This document shows positions 34,442 to 43,387 of a stretch of 64,000 nucleotides of DNA, one piece after another (position 1 is the first letter of the stretch; every line of letters begins with the position of its first letter). Source of the DNA: Streptomyces longisporoflavus (GTDB lineage Bacteria; Actinomycetota; Actinomycetes; Streptomycetales; Streptomycetaceae); the NCBI RefSeq assembly GCF_014649775.1, contig NZ_BMTR01000005.1, positions 248,001 through 312,000 on the forward strand, written 5' to 3'. The translations under genes and the position numbers were made by a program. The notes beneath the pieces were generated by a model, which saw only the letters and a program-made list of their open reading frames with translations, ran no database searches and was not told the origin of the DNA.

Positions 34442-35056
34442 CTACCACCGCGCCGGCGGCGGGGAAGTCAGCTGGTCGGCGAGGCGGGAGAGGCGGTCCC
34501 GGAGCCGGTGACGGCCCCGTGCCACCGGAACCGCGTTCTCCCCCGCCGCCGCGCTCACCAAGTGCTGGACCATGTCGAGATCGAGGTCGGGCGACTGAGG
34601 CACGGCGAGCGCCTCGTGCGCCAAGGCCCGCAGATCCCCGTGCCCCGAACCCAGGGCAAGCACCGTCGCCCCCGCCGCCCGCGCGTCGTGCACCCGTTCG
34701 AGCAACCCCGCCCCCGGCGGCTCCGCCGGCGTGTCCGGCGCCACCACGAGCAGCGTCTCGCCGCGTCGTGCCGCCTCGATCCGGCCGAGCCCGGTCGACA
34801 GGTGGGCGGGATCGCCCTCCCGTACCCGGTGGCGTACGAGCGTCGGCGTCAGTTCCGGCGTACCGGACCAGGCCGCCTCGTCCACGAGATGCGCGGCCAG
34901 ATGCCAGGGCTCGTACTCCTCCGTGCCCACCAGGAGGAGCCCGCCCCCGTGCGGCACCACGGAGGACCGCAGTGTCCCCGCGAAGCGGCGCGTCGCGCCC
35001 ACCCACTCGGTCCCGGCGAGCACTTCGCGAAGCAGCGCGACCCGTACGGCGTCCAT
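34442..35056 (-). CDS. Conserved hypothetical protein, SIS-like C-terminal half
   Basis: A 204-residue soluble protein. The N-terminal part (LLVGTEEYEPWHLAAHLVDE) is unassigned. The C-terminal half, with LLVVAPDTP, VHDARAAGATVLALGSGHGD and the helix DLDMVQHLVSAAAG, resembles the last part of phosphosugar-binding SIS domains, but the family cannot be confirmed by eye. ATG 35056. It diverges from the sialidase gene with 79 nt between starts and ends at a clear terminator. Confidence 0.7.
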   Translation of the reverse strand: MDAVRVALLREVLAGTEWVGATRRFAGTLRSSVVPHGGGLLLVGTEEYEPWHLAAHLVDEAAWSGTPELTPTLVRHRVREGDPAHLSTGLGRIEAARRGETLLVVAPDTPAEPPGAGLLERVHDARAAGATVLALGSGHGDLRALAHEALAVPQSPDLDLDMVQHLVSAAAGENAVPVARGRHRLRDRLSRLADQLTSPPPARW

Positions 35057-35135
35057 GGGGCGGCATCCTGCCTCAACGGGCGAGACGTCAGGCGGAGTTC
35101 ACCGGGAATTCGCCCGCGGTGGGGACGGACCGGGG

Positions 35136-36224
35136 ATGGCTGATGAGACAAGTGTTCCTTTCCGCGCCGGGCGCGAGGGCTACGCGAGCTTCCGTATCCC
35201 CGCCGTCGTGCGCACGAACTCCGGCACCCTGCTCGCCTTCTGCGAGGGAAGGGTCGGCTCGCAGGAGGACTTCGGCAACATCGACGTGGTGCTGAAGCGG
35301 TCCACCGACGGCGGCCGCACCTGGGGGGCGCTCCAGGTCGCCGCCAAGAACGGCGACAACCTCGCGGGCAACCCGGCCCCCGTCGTCCTCGACACCGGCC
35401 GGATCCTCCTCGTCCACGTCCGCAACGCCGCCGCCGCGACCGAGGACGCCATCCGGCGCGGCAAGGTCTCCGCCGCGAACGGGCGGCGTATATGGGTCCA
35501 GCACAGCGACGACGACGCTCTGACCTGGTCGGCGGCCAGGGAGATCACCGGGCAGGTGAAGAAGGCGAACTGGCGGTGGTACGCGACCACGCCGGGCCAC
35601 GCCATCCAGCTGGGCGAAGGCACCGCCGCCGGCCGCGTCGTCGTGCCCGCCAACCACTCCCTGCCCCCCACCGGTACGGACGACGGCACCGAGGGCAAGT
35701 ACAACGGCGGCCACTGCCTGCTCAGCGACGACCTCGGCCAGACCTGGCGCATCGGCTACGTCGACGACAACACCGACGGCTATGTGAACGTGAACGAGAC
35801 CACCGCCGCCGAACTCCCCGGCGGACGGCTCTACTTCAACACCCGCAACGACTCCCCGGCCCCCGGCACCAGAGGCGACGCCTACTCCGCGGACGGCGGC
35901 CAGAAGCTGGTCAAGCCCTTCCGGCCGCAGGCGGGACTCGTCGGCCCCGTCGTCGAATGCAGCGTGCTGCAACTGCGTACACCGGACGTGCTGCTGTTCT
36001 CCGGGCCCGCAGACCCCGGCTTCCGCGCCCTGATGACGGTGCGGCGCAGCCGGGACGGCGGCATCACGTGGCAGGACGCGTACACGGTGGACGGGCTGCC
36101 CGCCGCGTACTCCGACCTCGTCCGCATCGACGACGAGGCCGTGGGACTTCTCTACGAGACCGGTGACTTCAGCGCGTACGAGACGATCACCTTCCGGCGG
36201 ATCCCGGTGGCGGCGCTGGCCTGA
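35136..36224 (+). CDS. Exo-alpha-sialidase family protein, no visible export signal
   Basis: A 362-residue six-bladed propeller protein. FRIP (residues 19-22) carries the sialidase Arg, and four Asp boxes are present: RSTDGGRTWG, HSDDDALTWS, LSDDLGQTWR and RSRDGGITWQ. The catalytic Glu/Tyr region is near VVECSVLQL and AYSDLV. Bacterial sialidases are usually secreted, yet neither this start (ATG 35136, after CGGGG) nor the longer frame from 34731 has a signal peptide. It may act on an intracellular glycoside or be exported by another route. Confidence 0.85.
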   Translation: MADETSVPFRAGREGYASFRIPAVVRTNSGTLLAFCEGRVGSQEDFGNIDVVLKRSTDGGRTWGALQVAAKNGDNLAGNPAPVVLDTGRILLVHVRNAAAATEDAIRRGKVSAANGRRIWVQHSDDDALTWSAAREITGQVKKANWRWYATTPGHAIQLGEGTAAGRVVVPANHSLPPTGTDDGTEGKYNGGHCLLSDDLGQTWRIGYVDDNTDGYVNVNETTAAELPGGRLYFNTRNDSPAPGTRGDAYSADGGQKLVKPFRPQAGLVGPVVECSVLQLRTPDVLLFSGPADPGFRALMTVRRSRDGGITWQDAYTVDGLPAAYSDLVRIDDEAVGLLYETGDFSAYETITFRRIPVAALA

Positions 36225-36261
36225 CGGAGCCGGCGGCCGGACGGTGAGTAAGGTCGGCCGC

Positions 36262-36966
36262 ATGACCTCTAACGACAGTGTGCAGAAGGCTCCGGCCAAG
36301 GATCCGTGGGAGCTGCCCGACGTTTCCGGGCTCGTCGTCGGCGTGCTCGGCGGCACCGGTGACCAGGGACGCGGCCTCGCCTACCGGCTCGCCCGCGCGG
36401 GCCAGAAGGTGATCATCGGCTCCCGTGCGGCCGAGCGGGCGCAGACCGCCGCCGACGAGCTCGGTCACGGCGTCGAGGGCGCCGAGAACGCGGAGTGCGC
36501 GCGGCGCAGCGACATCGTGATCGTCGCCGTGCCGTGGGACGGGCACGGCAAGACGCTTGAGGCGCTGCGCGAGGAGCTGAGCGGCAAGCTCGTCGTCGAC
36601 TGCGTGAACCCGCTGGGCTTCGACAAGAAGGGCGCCTACGCCCTCAAGCCCGAGGAGGGCAGCGCCGCCGAGCAGGCCGCCGCCCTCCTGCCGGACTCCA
36701 GGGTCACGGCCGCCTTCCACCACCTGTCGGCGGTGCTGCTCCAGGACCCGGCCGTCGAGGAGATCGACACCGATGTGATGGTCCTCGGCGAGGCCCGCGC
36801 CGACACGGACATCGTCCAGGCGCTCGCCGCGCGCATCCCCGGCATGCGGGGCGTCTTCGCGGGCCGGCTGCGCAACGCGCACCAGGTCGAGTCCCTCGTG
36901 GCCAACCTGATCTCCGTGAACCGGCGGTACAAGGCCCACGCGGGGCTGCGCGTGACCGACGTCTAG
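36262..36966 (+). CDS. npdG: F420-dependent NADP reductase
   Basis: A 234-residue cytosolic enzyme that moves hydride between NADPH and coenzyme F420. The N-terminal Rossmann motif GVLGGTGDQGRGLAYRLARA and GSR (binding the NADP phosphate), VDCVNPLGFD and FHHLSAVLL match the actinobacterial NPDG family. ATG 36262 begins 37 nt after the sialidase stop, so co-transcription is possible but functionally unexplained. A small membrane gene follows at 37064. Confidence 0.92.
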   Translation: MTSNDSVQKAPAKDPWELPDVSGLVVGVLGGTGDQGRGLAYRLARAGQKVIIGSRAAERAQTAADELGHGVEGAENAECARRSDIVIVAVPWDGHGKTLEALREELSGKLVVDCVNPLGFDKKGAYALKPEEGSAAEQAAALLPDSRVTAAFHHLSAVLLQDPAVEEIDTDVMVLGEARADTDIVQALAARIPGMRGVFAGRLRNAHQVESLVANLISVNRRYKAHAGLRVTDV

Positions 36967-37063
36967 GACGTAGCGGGCATGGGGGACACTGGTTGCGGAC
37001 GCCGCCGCGTGCGGCGGCCCGCCAGCCAGCCCACGGACCGACCCCCGACAGGAGCCGACCCCC

Positions 37064-37255
37064 ATGCCCCGCCTCGCTCTCTACGCCCTCACGGTCTGCG
37101 TCCTCGCCGTCGCCGCGGCCGTGGTCTCCTTCGTCCAGGGCAACTGGGTCGGCGTCGTCTGGGTGCTGCTCGCCGGGCTCTCGTCGAACATGGCGTGGTA
37201 CTACCTGCGCCGCGCGAAGTCGCAGCGGGACGCCTCGCGGGCCGCTACGGGTTGA
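37064..37255 (+). CDS. Small two-helix membrane protein
   Basis: A 63-residue protein almost entirely of two hydrophobic helices (about 4-24 and 28-47) followed by a basic tail (YYLRRAKSQRDASR). SD AGGAG lies 9 nt before ATG 37064. Function unknown. Its last 11 nt overlap the 3' end of the convergent site-2 protease gene. Confidence 0.75.
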   Translation: MPRLALYALTVCVLAVAAAVVSFVQGNWVGVVWVLLAGLSSNMAWYYLRRAKSQRDASRAATG

Positions 37256-38048
37256 GCGTGCAGTACTGGCTCGGGTCGCCGTCCCAGAAGCGGTAGAAGT
37301 CCTGGCCGCAGTACGTCTCCAGGTCGCCCACGCCGAGGCCGCGCAGGATCGCGTCGATCGCGTCGAAGAACGCGCCGTTCACCTCGGGGATCCACAGGAT
37401 GCCGAAGACGGCGATCAGGCCGAACGGCGCGAACGGCTCCACCTGGCGGCGGATCTTGTGCGAGAGCCAGGGCTCGATCACCCCGTAGCCGTCGAGGCCG
37501 GGGATGGGCAGCGAGTTCAGGATCGCGGCCGTCACCTGGAGCAGCGCCAGGAAGCCGAGCGCGAACCGGAAGGTGTCCGGGACGCCGGAGAGCGCGTCGA
37601 GCCAGAAGGGCGCGGTGCAGACGATCGCGAACAGCACGTTCGTCAGCGGGCCCGCGGCCGAGATCAGGCTGTGCTTCCACTTGCCGCGGATCCGGCCCCG
37701 CTCGATGAAGACGGCGCCGCCGGGCAGGCCGATGCCGCCCATGATCACGAAGAGCACCGGCAGGACGATGCTGAGCAGCGCGTGCGTGTACTTCAGCGGG
37801 TTGAGGGTCAGATAGCCCTTCGCGCCGATGGAGATGTCGCCGCTGTGCAGGGCGGTGCGGGCGTGCGCGTACTCGTGCAGACAGAGCGAGACGATCCAGG
37901 CGGCCGTGACGAAGAGGAAGACGGCGAGCCCGGAGTTGTCCGCGAATCCGGTCCACACGGCCCAGCCGGAGACCGCGGTGACGGCGGCGATCCCGAGGAA
38001 GACGGGGCTGATCCGCCGGTCGCTGCGTCGGGTGGGAGCGGTGGTCAT
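37245..38048 (-). CDS. Site-2 protease family (M50) membrane metalloprotease
   Basis: A 267-residue integral membrane zinc protease. HEYAH (HExxH) lies in helix 2 (VSLCLHEYAHARTALH), and NSLPIPGLDGYGV provides the third zinc ligand Asp of the N-x-P-G family motif. Members cleave membrane-bound anti-sigma factors or similar proteins; the target is unknown and no PDZ domain is present. The C-terminus after the last helix ends in a Cys-containing tail. ATG 38048; the frame to 38237 overlaps the divergent DUF6578 gene. Confidence 0.9.
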   Translation of the reverse strand: MTTAPTRRSDRRISPVFLGIAAVTAVSGWAVWTGFADNSGLAVFLFVTAAWIVSLCLHEYAHARTALHSGDISIGAKGYLTLNPLKYTHALLSIVLPVLFVIMGGIGLPGGAVFIERGRIRGKWKHSLISAAGPLTNVLFAIVCTAPFWLDALSGVPDTFRFALGFLALLQVTAAILNSLPIPGLDGYGVIEPWLSHKIRRQVEPFAPFGLIAVFGILWIPEVNGAFFDAIDAILRGLGVGDLETYCGQDFYRFWDGDPSQYCTLNP

Positions 38049-38155
38049 GGGGCGGGGCTCCTGGGTCTGGCGGGCCGGTTGTCGTACGGGACCGTACCCC
38101 GGCGTACGACGAAAACGTCTCGCACTCGGTGGGGAGTTCCGGGGAAGGTGGGGGC

Positions 38156-38575
38156 ATGGCGCTGTGGAACGTGATGTACGACGACTGGCAGATGGAGTGC
38201 TGCGGGAAGCCGTTCTCCGTGGGGGACGAGGTGGCATGGCAGCTCGGCGGCGGCCCGCGGCTCTACTTCGTGGAACGGCACGGGGAGGAGGGGCCCGACA
38301 CGGTGGGGCGGGTGCGGTCGATCCAGATGGTGACGCAGGGCTTCGAACTGCGTGCGGGCACGTACGAGCCGGTGGAGGGGGAGAGGTGGCTCCGCCCGGT
38401 GGAGAAGTGCCCCAAGTGGTTCACGGACCCGGTGGACGGCTGCCGAGAACAGGGCCGCTTCCGCAGCGAGGTGGGGGTGCTGGTCTCCTTGGAGGTGGCG
38501 GAGGACGCGGAGGGCGCGGAGGGCGCAGGCGCAGGGGAGGCAGAGGGCGCGGGGGAGGCTGGGGGCACTGCCTGA
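38156..38575 (+). CDS. DUF6578-like hypothetical protein
   Basis: A 139-residue soluble protein. MALWNVMYDDWQMECCGKPF and SVGDEVAWQL are recognisable family features; the Cys-Cys pair and later Cys residues (VEKCPKWF, DGCREQG) suggest metal or redox chemistry, unproven. The C-terminal 25 residues are Glu/Gly/Ala low-complexity. ATG 38156 follows a G-rich SD. Its last codons (ACTGCCTGA) recur 323 nt downstream in the repeat region, so the tail may be a repeat-derived extension. Confidence 0.75.
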   Translation: MALWNVMYDDWQMECCGKPFSVGDEVAWQLGGGPRLYFVERHGEEGPDTVGRVRSIQMVTQGFELRAGTYEPVEGERWLRPVEKCPKWFTDPVDGCREQGRFRSEVGVLVSLEVAEDAEGAEGAGAGEAEGAGEAGGTA

Positions 38576-39208
38576 CGGGCGGCCCGGCTCGCCGCGGGCC
38601 GCTGGGGACGGGGCGGGGCCCCTGGGGACGCGGGCCCGGGGACTCGGGCCGGCGGAGGCTCGGTCTGGCGGCGCATGGTGTGTCGGGGGGTTGGGGTGCA
38701 GATTGGCGGGGATTCGGCCCGGCGGCACATGGTGCGACGGGGGTTGGAGAACGCAGACCGGCGGGGACCCACAGCCCGGCGGCGCACGGTGTGTCGGGGG
38801 GTGGGGAGCGCATACCGGCGGGGACTCGCAGTCCGGCGGCGCACACGGTGCGACGGGGACCCGGGGGAACGCCGGACAAGGTGGAAGGGACTGCCTGACC
38901 GGCGGCCGTGTTCGCCGCGGGCCCCTGGGGACTCGGGCCGGCGGGGGCTCGGTCTGGCGGCGCACACGGTGCGGCGGGGACCCGGGGGGAACGTCGGACA
39001 AGGCGCGACGCGACGAGGCTCCGGGGCGAACCTCAGGCCCCCGAGACTGCCCTGCCGCCGCTCGTGCCCGCCCCCCGGTACCGCCTCTGCCTGCCCCCGC
39101 GCCGCCTCTGCCCGCCCTTGCCCGCACTTCGCCCGCCCCCCCCCGTGACCGCCCATGTATTCAGCCCCCCGCGGCATCTGACATCGCTCCGCACCTCCAC
39201 CAGAGACA
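38576..39208. repeat. Repeat-filled non-coding region, five copies of a GGCGGCGCA-anchored unit
   Basis: Copies of GGCGGCGCAYRCGGTGYG-like sequence start at 38668, 38721, 38778, 38835 and 38956 (periods about 53-57, then a larger step). A second layer duplicates the gene end: ACTGCCTGA with the following CCGGCGGCC...CGCCGCGGGCC occurs at 38567 and again at 38890. Several long frames cross it on both strands, but none has coding character or an SD. The last 200 bases are C-rich without repeats and should hold the promoter of the SARP-like gene. Confidence 0.8.
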
Positions 39209-42200
39209 ATGGACCCCGTGCGCTATCGCATTCTCGGCACCACTCAGGCATTTCACGCCGACGGAACGCATGCCCCCGTCGGCGGCTCAAGGCTGCGCGC
39301 TCTTTTGACGGTCCTTGCTCTGCGTGCTCCCCGGCCCGTTCCGGTGGCCGTTCTCGTCGGTGAGGTGTGGGACGGCGATCCGCCCGCCGACGCGACCGGG
39401 GCGGTGCAGGCGCTGGTGGGGCGGCTGCGCAGGGCCATCGGCGCCGACGCGATCGCATCGACCGAGGGCGGGTATCAGCTGTGTGCCGCGCCGGACGACA
39501 TCGACCTGTACCGCTTCGACCGGCTCGCGGGCGAGGGCATGGACGCCCTCGCCGACGGTGACGCGGCCAAGGCCGCGACGATCCTCGACGACGCGCTGGC
39601 CCTCTGGCAGGGCCCCGTACTCGTCGACCTGCCGGACCGCACGGCGGAAGCCGCCCGGTGGGAGGCCCGCCGCCTGGAGACCCGCCGCGCCGGCCTTGCC
39701 GCGGCCCTCGCGCTCGGCAGGGCCGAACAGGCGCTGCCCGAACTCGCCGCCCTGTGCGACACCCACCCCCTCGACGAGCCGCTACAGGCCCTGCGGCTGC
39801 GGGCGCTGCGCGACGCGGGCCGCCCGGCGGAGGCGCTCGCCGCGTACGACGGCGTACGGCGGCACATCGCGGACCGCATCGGGGCCGACCCGGGGCCTGA
39901 ACTCCGCGCGCTGCACGAAGAGTTGCTGCAGAGCGACGAACCGCAGCCGCCGCCGGCCAGGATTCGCCCGCCGCGCGGACCGCAGGGCAACCTGCGAGCC
40001 AGACTCACCTCCTTCGTCGGCCGCGAGGGCGACATCGAGGCCATCCGCGGCGATCTGGCACGAGCCCGCCTCGTCACGCTGCTCGGACCCGGCGGCGCCG
40101 GGAAGACGCGGCTCTCGCAGGAGGCCGCCGAGGCACACGCGGGCGGCGTTCCCGACGGCGTATGGCTGGCCGAGCTCGCGCCGGTCGAGGACCCCGACGC
40201 CGTCCCCGAGGCGGTCCTCACCGCCCTCGGGGCCCGCGAGACGGTGCTGCGCGGCGCGGGCGCCGAAGAGCTGCGGGCGGTGTCGGAGCGGCACGGCGAC
40301 GACCCCGTGGTCCGCCTCACCGAACACTGCGCGCCTCGCCGCATGCTCCTGATCCTCGACAACTGCGAGCACGTCATCGACGCCGCCGCCCGCCTCGCGG
40401 ACCGGCTGCTCGCGCACTGCCCCGGCCTCACCGTCCTCGCCACCAGCCGTGAACCCCTCGGCGTACCGGGGGAGTTGCTGCGCCCCGTCGAGCCGCTGCC
40501 GGAACCCATCGCCCTCCGCCTGCTCGCGGACCGCGGCGCGGCGGCCAGGCCGGGCTTCCGCGTCGAGGACGACCCGGCGGCGGCAGCGGAGATCTGCCGG
40601 CGCCTCGACGGCCTTCCGCTCGCCATCGAACTCGCCGCCGCCCGCCTGCGCATGCTCACCCCGCGTCAGATCGCCGACCGCCTCGACGACCGCTTCCGCC
40701 TCCTGACGAACGGCGCCCGCACGGTCCTGCCCCGCCAGCAGACGCTGCGCGCGGTCGTCGACTGGTCCTGGGATCTCCTGGACGCCCCCGAGCGCACCGT
40801 CCTGCGCCGCCTCTCCGTCTTCGCGGGCGGCTGCGACCTCGCCGCCGCCGAAGCGGTGTGCGGGGTGCCGGCCGAAGCGACCGCCGAAGGCGAGGGGGCG
40901 GGGCTCCGGCCGCCCGACATCGCGGACGTACTCGGCTCCCTCGTCGACAAGTCCCTTCTCGTCGCCGCCCCCTCGCCGCAGGGCGTCATGCGCTACCGGC
41001 TGCTCGAAACCGTGGCGGAGTACGCGGGCGAACGGCTCGACGAGGCCGGTGACCGCGGCGCCGCCGAACGGGCCCACCTCGTGTACTTCCGGGAGTTCGC
41101 CCGGCTGACCGAACCGCGGCTGCGGGGCGGCGGACAGCGGGAGGCCGTCGAGGGTCTCGAGGTGGAGTACGAGAACCTGCGCACCGCCCTGCGGCACGCG
41201 GTCGCCGCCAGGGAGGAGCAGGAGGCGCTCTGTCTCGTCCTCTCGCTCTCCTGGTTCTGGACGATCCGTGACCTGCGCGTCGAGATCCGCAACTGGGCCC
41301 GCGAGGTCATCGCTCTGGGGCCCGACCCCTTCGCCCGCCCCGTCACCCCGGTGGAGCCGCTCTACGAACGCTGCACGGACGCCCCGCTGCCCATGCGCCC
41401 CGAGGTGCTCGCGGAGGCGCGCCGCGGAGTCCACCTGATCCAGCTCTCCGTCATGGACATGAACCTGGCGGCCTGGCAGACGCCGGAGGCCGCCGCAAAG
41501 CTCGCGGGCATCCGGGAGGCGTACCGGCCGGGGCTTCCGCAGACCTGCTGGTCGCCGGGGAGCCTGTGGTTCTTCGCGGTGATGTTCGAGGGCGACATCA
41601 CCCGGCTCTACGAGATCGTCGACGCGACCATCGACACCTGCCGCGAGCTGGGGTACGAGTGGGAGCTCGCCGCTTCCCTCCAGCAGCGCGCCAACATCCG
41701 TGCCAACCGCTCCGACTGGGCGGGCGACGCACGCCGTGACGCCGACGAGTCCCTGGAGATCTTCACGCGGCTCGGCGACGTGTGGGGCATGGCCGAGGCG
41801 CTCTCCTCGCGCGGCGAGGCCCACGAGCGGCGCGGCCGGTACACCCTCGCAGCCGAGGACTTCGGCGCCGCCATCGAGCACGCGGAGCGGCTCGGCGCCT
41901 GCGCGCAGGTGAACGTGCTCATGGCGAGGCTCGGGGGAGTGCTCGCCGAGGCGGGTGAACTGGCCAGGGGCGAGGAGCTGCTCTGGTCGGTCATGGAGCG
42001 TGACGGCGCCGGCGGCAACGGGCAGTCCATGCCCGCCGCCCGGTTCTTCCTCGTCGACCTGCTCGGCCGCACCGGCCGCACCGCCGAGGCCCGCGAGCAA
42101 CTGCGGCTGCTGCGGACCGAGTTCAAGGCCGCCGAGTTCGTCATCTTCGACGGCTTCATGCTGGGCGCCGAGGCCTGGCTCGACACCGTGGACGGCCGTC

Positions 42201-42550
42201 ATGCCGAGGGCCTCGCCGCGGCGCGCGCCGCGCTCGACAAGTCCGTCGACCCGCTGACCAAGATGATGGCGCCGCAGATGACCTCCGTCCATCTCACCAC
42301 CGCGGCCCGCGCCCTGGCCGCGCTCGACGGCGGCCGGAACGCCGCCGACGCGGCCCGGCTGATCGCCGTGGCCCGGCGTGAGCTGCCGCCGGGTCACTTC
42401 GCCGCCGCCGCGGAACGCGAGATCAGCACGGCCGCCGAGGGGACGGCGCGCGCGGCACTGGGTGACGCCGCGTACGAGGCGGCGTACGCGGAAGGCGGCA
42501 GTCTCTCCGTGGAGGAGGCCGCCGCCCTCTGCGACCGGCACATCGCGTAG
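39209..42550 (+). CDS. Large AfsR/SARP-type transcriptional regulator (BTAD-ATPase-TPR)
   Basis: A 1113-residue regulator: OmpR-like winged helix (about 1-90, VRYRILGTTQ, LRALLTVLAL), BTAD (about 95-245), NB-ARC/STAND-type ATPase with Walker A GPGGAGKTRL near residue 294 and Walker B LLILDNCEHV near 379, then ATPase helical parts (LEIAAARL-like, WSWDLLD) and TPR-like repeats to the end. Such proteins activate secondary-metabolite or developmental genes when their ATPase senses a ligand. No biosynthetic cluster is adjacent. It converges on the DrrAB-like genes with 9 nt between stops. Confidence 0.92.
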   Translation: MDPVRYRILGTTQAFHADGTHAPVGGSRLRALLTVLALRAPRPVPVAVLVGEVWDGDPPADATGAVQALVGRLRRAIGADAIASTEGGYQLCAAPDDIDLYRFDRLAGEGMDALADGDAAKAATILDDALALWQGPVLVDLPDRTAEAARWEARRLETRRAGLAAALALGRAEQALPELAALCDTHPLDEPLQALRLRALRDAGRPAEALAAYDGVRRHIADRIGADPGPELRALHEELLQSDEPQPPPARIRPPRGPQGNLRARLTSFVGREGDIEAIRGDLARARLVTLLGPGGAGKTRLSQEAAEAHAGGVPDGVWLAELAPVEDPDAVPEAVLTALGARETVLRGAGAEELRAVSERHGDDPVVRLTEHCAPRRMLLILDNCEHVIDAAARLADRLLAHCPGLTVLATSREPLGVPGELLRPVEPLPEPIALRLLADRGAAARPGFRVEDDPAAAAEICRRLDGLPLAIELAAARLRMLTPRQIADRLDDRFRLLTNGARTVLPRQQTLRAVVDWSWDLLDAPERTVLRRLSVFAGGCDLAAAEAVCGVPAEATAEGEGAGLRPPDIADVLGSLVDKSLLVAAPSPQGVMRYRLLETVAEYAGERLDEAGDRGAAERAHLVYFREFARLTEPRLRGGGQREAVEGLEVEYENLRTALRHAVAAREEQEALCLVLSLSWFWTIRDLRVEIRNWAREVIALGPDPFARPVTPVEPLYERCTDAPLPMRPEVLAEARRGVHLIQLSVMDMNLAAWQTPEAAAKLAGIREAYRPGLPQTCWSPGSLWFFAVMFEGDITRLYEIVDATIDTCRELGYEWELAASLQQRANIRANRSDWAGDARRDADESLEIFTRLGDVWGMAEALSSRGEAHERRGRYTLAAEDFGAAIEHAERLGACAQVNVLMARLGGVLAEAGELARGEELLWSVMERDGAGGNGQSMPAARFFLVDLLGRTGRTAEAREQLRLLRTEFKAAEFVIFDGFMLGAEAWLDTVDGRHAEGLAAARAALDKSVDPLTKMMAPQMTSVHLTTAARALAALDGGRNAADAARLIAVARRELPPGHFAAAAEREISTAAEGTARAALGDAAYEAAYAEGGSLSVEEAAALCDRHIA

Positions 42551-42559
42551 CCCGCGCGC

Positions 42560-43387
42560 TCAGCTCTTCGTGCGGAACTTGTGGATCGCGATCGGCGCCA
42601 TCACCACCGTGAGCACCACCGACCAGCCGACCGTCACCCAGATGTCGTGGGCGACCGGGCCGCCCACCATCAGGCCGCGCGCGGAGTCGGCCAGCGAGGA
42701 CAGCGGGTTGTAGTCGGTGAAGGCCTGCAGCCAGCCCGGCATCGACTGCGTCGGCGCGAAGATCGACGAGCCGAACTGCAGCGGCATCAGGACCAGGAAG
42801 CCCATCGCCTGCACGGACTGGGCGCTCTTCAGCGAGACACCGAGGACCAGGAAGATCCACATGATGGCGGAGCCGAAGAGGGCCGACAGGCCCACGGCGG
42901 CGAACAGGCCGCCCCAGTTCGTGATGTCGAAGCCCACCAGGACACCGACGACCATCATGACCGCCGTCGCGACGAGCATCCGCATCAGCTCGACCACGAT
43001 CTTGGCGAAGAGCACCGAACCCTGACCGATCGGCAGGGTGCGGAAGCGGTCCATGATGCCGTTCTGGAAGTCCTGGTTGAAGCCGGTGCCGACGGCCATG
43101 GCGATGTTCATGCTCATCATCGCCATCATGCCCGGCACCACGTACTGCACGTAGGCGTCCTGACCGCCGCCGAGCGCCTGCCCGATGGAGCCGCCGAAGA
43201 CGTACACGAACAGGAGCGTGAAGATGATCGGCATCAATATCGCGTCGAGCATCGACTCCGGGTCCTGGCGGATCCAGAGCAGATTGCGGCGGACCAGGGC
43301 GCTGGTGTGACGCACGTGGTCGCGAAGGCCGATGCGGGCATCCGCCTCGCCCTGATGGAGGGGCGGCGTGAGAGTGGTGGCGCTCAT
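42560..43387 (-). CDS. DrrB-like ABC-2 permease
   Basis: A 275-residue, six-helix ABC-2 type permease. RRNLLWIRQDPESMLDAILM precedes helix 1, and the GTGFNQDFQNGIMDRFRTLP amphipathic segment is typical of DrrB/ daunorubicin-type exporters. It pairs with the ATPase encoded just upstream; ATG 43387 overlaps that gene's stop as ATGA. It probably exports a hydrophobic drug or lipid. Confidence 0.92.
   Translation of the reverse strand: MSATTLTPPLHQGEADARIGLRDHVRHTSALVRRNLLWIRQDPESMLDAILMPIIFTLLFVYVFGGSIGQALGGGQDAYVQYVVPGMMAMMSMNIAMAVGTGFNQDFQNGIMDRFRTLPIGQGSVLFAKIVVELMRMLVATAVMMVVGVLVGFDITNWGGLFAAVGLSALFGSAIMWIFLVLGVSLKSAQSVQAMGFLVLMPLQFGSSIFAPTQSMPGWLQAFTDYNPLSSLADSARGLMVGGPVAHDIWVTVGWSVVLTVVMAPIAIHKFRTKS

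Noticed and set aside
38668..38980. CRISPR array
   Set aside because: Units are degenerate and the intervening sequence is itself repeated; no unique spacers and no cas genes.
38045..39308. Long Pro/Arg/Gly-rich frames on both strands through the repeat block
   Set aside because: They overlap each other in several frames, lack SDs and only reflect GC-rich repeats; composition is unlike neighbouring genes.
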